DNA of 36,690 nt, taken from assembly GCA_001579985.1 (NCBI GenBank), contig LRSR01013560.1, forward strand, positions 1-36,690, in the 5' to 3' direction. Below are positions 1-8,917 of this stretch, piece by piece. The position numbers were made by a program, and so were the translations under genes. The DNA is from Hypsibius dujardini. Taxonomy: Eukaryota > Tardigrada > Eutardigrada > Parachela > Hypsibiidae. The notes below the pieces were generated by a model. It was not told the origin of the DNA. It ran no database searches and worked only from the letters and a program-made list of their open reading frames with translations. Numbering within the stretch: position 1 is the first letter of the stretch; the number at the start of each line of letters is the position of its first letter.

Positions 1-212
1 CAGGGTAATGCAGTCGTGTACCAAATTCCCGCCGATTCCACTGATCAGACGGCCGTCGAGGTCGGCAAACTCGGCCCATCTAATTATTTCGGTAAGACAG
101 TGGATGAGAAGATTGAACATCGGCCAATCTCACACAGCTCCGTCTACGTACATAGACGCAGACAGACACACAGACACACAGACAGACACACAGACACACA
201 CACACACAGCCA

Positions 213-280
<68 letters not shown>

Positions 281-599
281 CACACACAGACAGACACACA
301 GACAGACAGACAGACAGACAGACACGCAGACACGCAGACAGACACACAGACACGCAGACAGGCAGACAGACACACAGACATTCTGTAGTGCCAGATTTTA
401 CATAACCAGCTTTTTTTCTCCAGGTGAAATCGCACTGATTTTGGACAAACCCAGAGCAGCCACAGTCCGTGCGGAGGGAGGCGTCCTGAAATGCGTTCGA
501 CTGGATCGACCGCGCTTTGAGCGCATTCTCGGCCCGTTGAAGGAGATTCTGACCCGCAACATCAAGCAGTACAACACCTTGGTCGAACTCGGCAACTGA
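1..599 (+). CDS. PRKAR1: cAMP-dependent protein kinase type I regulatory subunit, C-terminal part (partial at window start)
   Basis: This is the end of the second cAMP-binding (CNB-B) domain of a PKA RI subunit, which holds the kinase catalytic subunit inactive in the cytosol until cAMP binds. Exons are 1-91 and 424-599 (frame 1; donor GTAAGA at 92, acceptor TTTCTCCAG ending 423); the codon for Gly is split across the intron. The phosphate-binding cassette reads [17 protein letters not shown], with the glycine, glutamate and PRAA arginine that contact cyclic phosphate. It is followed by [18 protein letters not shown], characteristic of RI rather than RII. The protein ends YNTLVELGN, close to the usual RI C-terminus. 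The 5' exons lie outside the window. An ATTAAA (613-618) follows the stop closely but may not be the real poly(A) signal. The family call is firm; RI subtype is by memory of the motif. Confidence 0.93.
153..380. repeat. ACAG/ACAC microsatellite in the PKA-R1 intron
   Basis: An interrupted run of ACAG and AC units fills most of the 332-bp intron between the two PKA exons. Long open frames over it on both strands are artefacts of the repeat. Confidence 0.95.
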
Positions 600-1240
600 A
601 GCTCGGCAACTTATTAAACCAGTTTTCCATAAAAAACCGGCGCCATCTCAGCCGAAGATCTGACTAGAATCAGTCGAATCGGCGTCTGTATAATTTCGGC
701 CGTTGAGAGTGAATTGATTATCCCCCCCCCCTATCCTCCCCCCCCGTATCTCTGCTTTTACCGCTGATTTTTACGTGAAAAAACGCATGTTTGTATGCTG
801 ATAAACAGTTTTGTGCCAGCAATAGTTACTCTATGACGTTCCGTTTCTATTTATAAAGTGGGAAATTACCGAATTGTCTTAAAAATGAGTGAAGAAACAC
901 CAGGAAGAGCCCAGGGGTCCGTGTGTTTATCGAGGGGTGGGCGCTTGCTCATGAAAAGGGCGTGATAAACGCACTCTACGCACGATGTTGGATTGTTAAG
1001 TTGGACACCATGTGTTTCTGACAAATGTATTCTGGTACAAGTGTCCTAGAACAGTAGGCGTTGCGCCTACAGATTATTGGAACGGACACGGAGACCAAAT
1101 GTGGTAATTCTTTGGCCTGAGTTTGAACTACTTCGCCACGATGCAAACTTACGATTTTCGATCTTCACGCGAAGAGCTCTCACTGTAGGTCGCCATTCTC
1201 CGGTGCGTTTTATCTTTCCCGTTCTTCATCCCACCTCGCG
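600..1240. other. Intergenic interval between PKA-R1 and eL32
   Basis: It holds the 3' flank of PKA-R1 and the 5' flank of eL32. There are C-rich tracts near 722-745. A pyrimidine tract (1209-1230, TTTTATCTTTCCCGTTCTTC) just before the eL32 start resembles the TCT-type initiator used by animal ribosomal protein genes. No convincing ORF or RNA gene was seen. Confidence 0.6.
1209..1230 (+). promoter_or_regulatory. Candidate TCT-type initiator / 5' pyrimidine tract of eL32
   Basis: A pyrimidine run containing CTTTCCC lies 11-30 bases upstream of the eL32 ATG. Ribosomal protein genes of animals commonly start transcription within such a tract. The exact start site cannot be read from DNA alone. 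Confidence 0.35.
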
Positions 1241-2491
1241 ATGGCCTATCCCACGTCGATTTTGAAGACGCACGTCGTCAAGAAACGCCTCAAGAGGTTT
1301 ACCCGCCATCAGTCTGATCGCTACGGGAAGCTTGCAGTAAGTGGGAAAACAGTTTTCTCATTAAATTCCCCGTTGAGGTCTTGGTGCTTTTTCATCCCCT
1401 ACCCCTTCACCGGCTCGCTGGCTTTGATTTTCTCCGGAAAGAGAATTGTTTTCTGATTCGGTTATGGGGGTTTGAGTTATGGAAGTTCGGTGATCGTATT
1501 TTGTTTTTGGATCTGTTTGAAACAGCTGTTTTGCTTATTTGTTTTCAGCCTTCCTGGAGGAAGCCCCATGGTATCGACAACAGAGTGCGTCGCCGTTATA
1601 AGGGCACCAACCGTATGCCGAAGATCGGCTACGGATCAAACAAGGAGACCCGTCACGTTCTGCCCAACGGATTCCGGAAGGTGGTCGTGCGAAATGTTCA
1701 GGTGAGCATCGTGTTGATTGATCGGTTAATTGCGTTGTATTGTTACGTACACGAATTTCAGCCTGGTGGTGATGGTTGATTGACTGATTAGCGGACTGTT
1801 TAGAATGCTCATTATGATTTGTTCATTGTGTGTCGATTGATCGGTTGATTGCGTTGTACTGTTACGTACAAGAATTTCAGCCTGGTGGTGCTGGTTGATT
1901 GACTGATTAGCGGACTGTTTAGATTGCTCATTATGATTTGTTCATTGTGTGTTGATTGATCGGTTGATTGCGTTGTATTGTTACGTACACGAATTTCAGC
2001 CTGGCGGTGCCGGTTGATTGACTGATTAGCGGACTGTTTGAAATGTTTCATGCCTTGTTCCTGGTTGGCCGATTGATTTTTTTATTTCAGAATGTTCTGA
2101 AATACGTTGCATTCTTTAAGCAACTTTCGTGAAATAATTAACTTTAGGGTTTTCTCTTAGGCGTAGCTTCGAGTTATGGTTTTTAGACCTGCCGAACTAA
2201 TCAGTTGATTGATTGATTGATTTTCGTTTTTGGATGTTGACTTCCTGGTTTTATTGTTGTTTTTGACTTGATAAATGATATTCTGATTCCATTTGGCTTA
2301 TCTAATGGTGGCTTTTCCTCTTTTTGTTTTAGGAACTGGAGGTGCTGATGATGTCGAACCGGACCTACTGCGCGGAGATTGCCGCAGCGACGTCAGCGCG
2401 CAAGCGAAAGGACATTGTCACCCGAGCCAAGCAGCTCAGCATCCGTGTCACCAACGCCAATGCCCGTCTCCGTGCCGAAGAACACGAATAG
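1241..2491 (+). CDS. RPL32: 60S ribosomal protein eL32 (RPL32), complete
   Basis: Structural protein of the large cytosolic ribosomal subunit. Exons are 1241-1336, 1549-1701 and 2333-2491, all joined in phase 0, giving 135 residues, the usual eL32 length. Family signatures are visible: [18 protein letters not shown] in exon 1, [18 protein letters not shown] and [20 protein letters not shown] in exon 2, and [17 protein letters not shown] with [13 protein letters not shown] in exon 3. Donors are GTAAGT and GTGAGC; acceptors are TTTTCAG and TTTTAG. The start codon follows a pyrimidine-rich leader and matches the family N-terminus in length. A GATAAA about 95 bases after the stop is a possible variant poly(A) signal. 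Intron 2 carries a 119-bp tandem repeat. Confidence 0.97.
1712..2046. repeat. 119-bp minisatellite, about 2.8 copies, in eL32 intron 2
   Basis: The anchor GATTGATCGGTT begins at 1716, 1835 and 1954, an exact 119-bp period. Copies differ by a few substitutions. Each copy contains ACGTACA(C/A)GAATTTCAG followed by CCTGG, which looks like a 3' splice site. Confidence 0.93.
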
Positions 2492-2829
2492 AGCGTCCCT
2501 CTTTTTCCTTACGTTTTCTTCTTTCTGTTACATCCAATTGGGAAATTTGAAAGCTGCTCTTGTTGCGTGGGAGTGAGGCCGGCGATAAAGAATGGAATTT
2601 CAAACACTTCGTATACAGTCTCTTGCAATTCTCTACCACTTCTCTACCACTTCTCCCCAATACATCAATGTGAGAAGCTATCATCGTGAGAAGTCAGATC
2701 GGGTTCGAGAGAGAAGGTCAGACGATTTGATTCGAGAAGCAAAGAATGTTTAGCGAAGGCACTGCTGGAATCTTGGTAACAGCCACACATTCCACTGAAA
2801 CACAGGGAAATAAAACTACAATCAACGAG

Positions 2830-3026
2830 AAGATTGAGTAGATGGGAGGGTCTGGAGTATGGACAAAAGGGGCGGAGCGAGGGGTGGCATGTTTGGAAAT
2901 GGCAGAAAGCAGGAACGAAGCAACCGTTCCAGGTCAGGTGGTTGATTGTTCGATTGTTTGAAAACCACCGCCTGCCCCGCCCCTTTTGCCAATTCCCCGG
3001 ACCCTCCAGTGTACTCAATCTTGTCC
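2830..3026. repeat. Imperfect fold-back element, arms about 50-60 bp
   Basis: The left arm (about 2830-2890) contains AGATTGAGTA, then GGAGGGTCTGG, then ACAAAAGGGGCGG. The right arm (about 2960-3026) contains the reverse complements of the same blocks in mirrored order. No clear target-site duplication was found. It looks like a decayed MITE. Confidence 0.7.
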
Positions 3027-3281
3027 TTGCCTGTACGCTCCCAAGGGTCCATTTTAGGTCTGGCCCGAAAACACGTTCCGTCGCTCGCTTGATTTTTCAT
3101 TTAGATTCACTTAAAATGTATTGACTTAAAATACTGATCACCGTAATTCTCATCATCAATCATCATTTCAATCAAGCAAGGTAACATGGCCTGTTAGGCA
3201 GAAACCAACGGGCCAATCACGGACAAGTGAACGGAATTGAATGATTCGCTCAAGCTTGATGTGAACCAGCGGGGGTGGGAA

Positions 3282-3324
3282 CCCTTGAGATCGGGAGCGT
3301 ACCGTAATCTCCCGATCTCAAGGG
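3282..3324. repeat. Perfect 16-bp hairpin
   Basis: CCCTTGAGATCGGGAG (3282-3297) and its exact reverse complement (3309-3324) are separated by an 11-base loop. Confidence 0.85.
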
Positions 3325-3426
3325 ATAGTTATGCCAGTCCAAGCCAGTTTACGAAGTCCAGTTGTTAGTGAATGAACAGCTCTAGTTCACGCATGGCCGA
3401 ATCTCGTAAGCGCACCAATGTCGGTA

Positions 3427-4198
3427 CGAGGAGTCAAGCCTAATCCTGGCCATCCCGTTTTTTGGCCTAATCCTGGCCACTCTGCTAGTGGATTGTCTTA
3501 TTCACTATTACGATTTTAATGAGACTATCAAGGTTGATATGAAGGCTTTCAACACCGGAGCAGTTTGATGCCGGATTCAAATTGCTTGAATGTGCACTTT
3601 CAGAGCAAAACGTGTCGGAAGAGGTCAGACAGAAATCCGACTGACGATTTCAGACTAGACTAGAAGAGGGCGCTGCATACGCTCTATCACGAAGCATTCC
3701 CCTGTATGGCCTCTCCATGCTGATCAAGCAATCGAGCTATTTCACAGATGCCAAACAAATATAAACAAATCTACAAGAACGTCTGTTGATTTGCCCGCAA
3801 ATTCAAAATTACGCTCGCAATCCTTACTATTTTAGCCATTTCAAATTAAAAAACCTTTTAGCAATGTCGTTTTCTGGAAAGCATCTCTGGTTGAGGTGGA
3901 TGCAGCGCGAGCATAAAAGGAAATTGCCGAAACTAAAGCAACCGCAAGCCAACCCCAGGAAGACTATACCGGCTAAAAAATCGACTGTTTGTAGAGAGAA
4001 ACTGGATTCACCGGGGGTTAAGCTTTCTTCGCACTGCCAGAATGGTCGAAAATAAAGATACCTCGAAAAGTAAAAGAAAAACGTGATATCCGAGATTCGA
4101 TCCCCTTATCTCCGTGGCACTTTAGAAACCTTTGCGATTGGTGCGCCACCTGTTGCCCTCACTAAATTAGGATGGCCAGGATTAGACCAGACTCCTCG
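3427..4198. mobile_element. TA-flanked mariner-like non-autonomous DNA transposon
   Basis: The ends are inverted repeats of about 30 bp. The left begins CGAGGAGTCAAGCCTAATCC and the reverse-complemented right end begins CGAGGAGTCTGGTCTAATCC; both continue TGGCCATCC. A TA dinucleotide flanks each side (3425-3426, 4199-4200), the target-site duplication of the Tc1/mariner superfamily. Total length is 772 bp. An open frame at 3786-4055 (89 codons) lies inside but I recognise no transposase motif in it. Confidence 0.72.
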
Positions 4199-4200
4199 TA

Positions 4201-4582
4201 ACATATTCATGCATTCACTGTTTACTATTATTCTAAAGCGAGTATATTGTAAACGTTACCAGAGGAGACTAGTCATTTCTTTCTTGTGGTTTTGGGACCA
4301 GCCCTAGGGAATAGGCATGCTCTAGATCTGACATGTCCCATTGCATGCTGCATAAAATATCGGGTTGTAATTTGACCAACTAATTATGGCCAATTACCGC
4401 ACATCTGCAGTCATCATTTTCCCGACGGCCCATCCTTTCAAGGAAAATTTACCTTTTTTTTCATTAGAGGCCCGATACAAGAATAATTCCATATCTATCC
4501 TTCCTTTCCTGTATATAACGCACATTACACTAGCAGCAGTCGGAATTGTGGGACGCCATAAATTAATGCATCAATCGCAAGG
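4201..4582. other. Upstream flank of the natriuretic-receptor-like gene
   Basis: This interval is AT-rich. It includes a candidate TATA box, annotated separately. No ORF here is supported. Confidence 0.5.
4512..4518 (+). promoter_or_regulatory. Candidate TATA box (TATATAA)
   Basis: TATATAA lies 64 bases upstream of the ATG of the natriuretic-receptor-like gene. A transcription start about 30 bases downstream would leave a short leader. Confidence 0.4.
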
Positions 4583-7500
4583 ATGTTGAAGGTCTTTCTC
4601 GTCCTTGCTTCTTCCTCGGTATTATCTCAAGCTGCGGGTTCCCCCTTCAACCTGGAAATCGTGACCTTGGGTTTCGTGCCCACAACGTCCTATGCTTCAC
4701 TCGCGTACAACGGCCCCGCGTTTCAGACCGGACTACGCCAGATCAGGCAGGACTTTGGAGATGTCTTCAATGTCAGCCATGTCATTTTACAGAGGTCATC
4801 GATCACGGACTGCTTCCAGCTCTCCACCCAGTGCGATGACATGGCAGGAGGGTATTTTTATGGAAGAAAAACGAGCCCTAATATGACAGTCTTTGTCGTA
4901 CCCGGTAGGTCTCGGAGTGCTGATCCACTCGCTAGGCATGTGGCTCTGTTAGATTCATTAAAAATCGGAACCAGGACCCCTCATGATAGGGCCAGGGGTG
5001 CGCAAACGGGCAAAATGCATTTTTTCAAAAGTGAACTCGAAATTCGGCCCACGATCCTTGATCATTTTGAAACATGTTGGGGTGTGCGGGTCTGATTTCC
5101 AGACCGCCTGATATTCTAAACCATTTTCAAAAATATTACTTTTTCTCATCAAATTTAGACCATTCTTGAACGCTCTGAACCTCCTATTTGTATTTACTGA
5201 AAGGGAGCTAATATTGGATCACCCAAACAATCTTCAAATTTGATTGAAAAACTGGAGTCTATAAAACATGATGTCAAATCCCTTGACTTCTGAATCAGAC
5301 CCCTACACCCCCCGCAGATTTCAAAATGATCAGGAATTGTATTTCCAGTTTTGGTTCAATTTCGAGAAAAATCCTCTTCACCTCTTTGCCCACCCCTTGG
5401 CCCTAGCATGAGGGGTCCTGGTTTCGATTTGTAACTTTTAAGAACCATCAACGAGCACCTGAGTACATACAGTTGTGACTTTGCCCACCAAGCAAATAAA
5501 TCAGCAATCGGGACTGAATATTTAGAGGCTATAGAAGGTGTCAAAGATGTCAGAAGGCCTTCAAATTGTTCATTATTAAATATAATTAAGTATGCATTTT
5601 CCAAAGGTGTCAAAGGTGTCAAAAGGTGCCAAAGGCCTTCAAATTATTCATTATTAAATATAATTAAGTAAACATTTTGCTTGAGGGAGTAATACTAACC
5701 ATATTAACACTTGTTTATGCGGAAGGCAAGATTTAACCACCGAGAGAGGATGGATTTTCTGATGAATCACTCGTACCCTATGGCATGAACATTTTGCGAC
5801 GTTGTGACCCTTGAATGTTATTTATTCAGGCTGCATGGACACCCTGTTCACACACCGTCTAGTTACCGACTGGAACATCCCGTACATTACGAGGCAAGTT
5901 CCAAATCCAGACCAAAAAGATGTATATCTTTTCTTTGGATTGAGGAAATGATTGATAAAATGAGCTAACACGATCATTAACTGAAACACTGCTGTCAAAT
6001 TGAAAGCACATAAATTACTCTGTCGAAACTCAAAACTAAAAACAACCAACGTGAAGGCTAAAACGCCTTCAATAAAAATGATATAATGAAGAACAAGTTC
6101 TGTTTAGTTGCATGCTTGGACTGTTGCACTAACTTGGAGATGTCCCCTCCCGATCCGCGTAGGGTTTTTCCTCAAATACCTATCCATATATTATGATTTT
6201 ACACGAGGATTTTAGGATGAAAATCCTATTTGAGGTTTCAGAAAAAAAAGGAAAAGAAGACTACCCGCTCAGTAAATTTCAAATTTTTTATTTCAAGCAA
6301 TATTTTCCGAAACCCAAACTTATTTTTTTAACCCTCTGGTAGCCGGGTGTTTTAGGTATACGGGTAGTGCTGGGTCAGCCAAAGTTGGCTTAAATAGGGA
6401 AAGTACCTAACTTGAATGGTTAACATGACAAGGGTTCATTTGGCACTTTCCTGCTCGGTTAGTGCCGTACCGTCAGACGGCGCTGTTGCGCCTCCACACA
6501 ACAACCTGACAGCAGTTGACATTTTGCCAATAGGGAATCAAAACATCTTCCTAGTGAGTTCAATTTTTTCATTCCGCTCTCGATTGCTTGTTTATTTCAT
6601 TTTCAACTGGATTTCATTGGCATGGTCGTTGGCTAGGACCCTTTTTAATTTCGAAGGCCTTTTTTTTCAGCACGCACCGCAAGTTAGTATACATGCCATT
6701 TAAGTTTAAGCCAAGTTTGGCTTAATGAGTTCTCACTACTTCCGAAAGTGTTTTTCAAAAGTTGTTTTTAATTTATATTTTACGGTTCTGTTAGAGGATC
6801 AAAACCAAAAATCGTATCAAAAAAGTGCAAATGTTCAATGAGCAAATGGAGTGTTAAGGAAGAATTAAGCCAGTGTAAGCTGACCGGTACTCAGAGGGTT
6901 AAATTTGCTAAGCGCCTTAAGCAAAACTTAAAAGACAAATTGAAATTTAATTTGAACGCTGTTGCGAGTGGAAAAGAAAATACTGGTAAATAATTCCGGG
7001 AAAAGAAAGCCAGAACAATAAACAGAATTCGGACCGTGATGGCGACGCCTCTGCTCTCTTTATGGATTTAATTTTTTCCCCGTGTTCCTCTTGGTCGGAA
7101 AAGTGTCACTCTATTATTTATATGTTGCAAAGTCTTCTAGTGAATTAAAAATATATCTAAATATTCATATATTCATATATTTTCAGTGTCCATGCAGATC
7201 CCATTCTGCGGAACCGAATATTGTCCCCAACCTGGATCACAACGACTCCGGTGTCGGTTAGAGGCTTTGTTCTCCTCTACCTGGACCTGTTTAGGAAATT
7301 CAATTGGACGACCGTCTTCTTCATCACGGACGAGGCCTCCGTGCCGTTCCTCGGGGCTGCGCTGACCAAGTCGCTTTTTGCGGCTTTCCAATCCCAACCG
7401 GGCCATCAAGGAACACTGCGACAAACAAACTCCGAGAGGAGCACAAACTTCTCCAATGTCTTGGCGGACTTTCGCCGGATAAGCCGAAGTGAGTCTTACC

Positions 7501-8870
7501 TTCAAAAACGATTCCTCGGTTGATGGTTCGATCTGATTCCTTGCGTGAAATCTAGTCTGCGTCTACCTCGGACATGCTCGTCCCTTGAAAAGTCTACTGG
7601 TAAAATAGTGAATATTTCCACAATCGTATTAAGTGTTGTGCTATCTAACAAGGGCAATGGAACTTGCATTAATTCATTCAGGTGCAAGCGGGGGAAGCCG
7701 GCATGACGGATGGTGATTATGTAAGAGTATAACACTGGCGATAGCGAGAGTGCGGTCGTCAACGTCCGTCATCAATCAACAAAATGAATCAAAAAGGTTT
7801 TAACGAACGAATTTAAATAAGTGGTCAGCGGAAGCTTTAGAGGAAAATCGATCAGCGAACTTTGGAAATTCGCTGATCGCATTTGGCTGAGCTGCAAGAC
7901 AGCCGGGATGCCAATAATAAAAAATGCAAATAGACCAATCACAGGTCTTGGTTTTGACGCGCACGGTTGAACATTTTGTTTGCTTACGGATCCATTTTCT
8001 TGATACCCTTTTTTTGACAGACTTTCGTACACATTTTTTTGACGACCGCACAATTACTAATGAAGGGCTTGTAAATATCCAAATCATTCCACCAACAACT
8101 TCATCAAACTCAAAAGAGATATTGCGGTCGTCAAGGTTTGCCATCAATGAACAAAATGTATCAAACGGGTGATCACGAAAGAATTTTGAGCAAGTGATCA
8201 GCGGATGCGGTTAAGGGAAATCGATCAATTAATTTCGAAAGTCGCTAATCACGTTTAACTGTGCTGTCAGCCAGGTGATCTGTCAGCGACTTACCAGCCA
8301 ATCAGAATTCTTTCTTTCACCTCTCCCCTCCCCGCAGCCCATGTTTACTTGCCCCCTAATACTAATTATAAAAGTAATACTTTTTTTTAATATTTTTTTG
8401 AAAGCCATTTTTGAAAGTATTTATTGACGAGCGCAATGTCTCTAATAGAGACAGTGCGGTCGTCAAGTTTTCACGTCAAAACAGGGTCTCAACGACGGGT
8501 GTCAAAAAGTTCTATCGGTGAGCAAGCGAATGTTTTAACCTTACGCGTCAAAACCAAGACATGTGATTGGTCTACTCGCATTTTTCAATTGTTGGCAACT
8601 CGGTATAGCGTCGGCCCTATATGTCTCGACTTCCGAGAGCACAGGGCGATCCCTATAATCCAATCGTTCATACATCTAGACAGTCTCAATCTTTATGAAG
8701 CAACTGTGGCTGAAATCGAGAAGAAAGGATCCCTTCGACAACTGCAGAGTTCTCTGACTTGGAAACTGCAGAATTGATTTGTGAACTTGTCGAAGCTCGA
8801 GCTCAAACACTCTCGCACCGAAAATAACTTAAGCACCTACTCGTAGTGTGGCACACTCAGACAGACAGCC

Positions 8871-8917
<47 letters not shown>

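Larger units (their letters stand above)
2492..3426. other. Gene-free interval with two inverted repeats
   Basis: No coding sequence was recognised downstream of eL32. The stretch holds a long imperfect inverted repeat (2830-3026) and a short perfect hairpin (3282-3324), annotated separately. Confidence 0.6.

Noticed and set aside
8-435. Several 60-130 codon frames on both strands rich in Thr/His/Asp or Cys/Val/Ser
   Set aside because: They are translations of the ACAG/AC microsatellite in the PKA-R1 intron.
1712-2046. Repeated 119-bp units considered as a CRISPR-like array
   Set aside because: There are no distinct spacers; the units are contiguous tandem copies within a eukaryotic intron.
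1702-2332. Possible C/D-box snoRNA in the eL32 intron
   Set aside because: Ribosomal protein introns often host snoRNAs, but no paired C (RUGAUGA) and D (CUGA) boxes with a terminal stem were found.
6416-6703. 95-codon plus-strand frame
   Set aside because: It lies entirely inside the TTAA-flanked MITE and has no recognisable motif.
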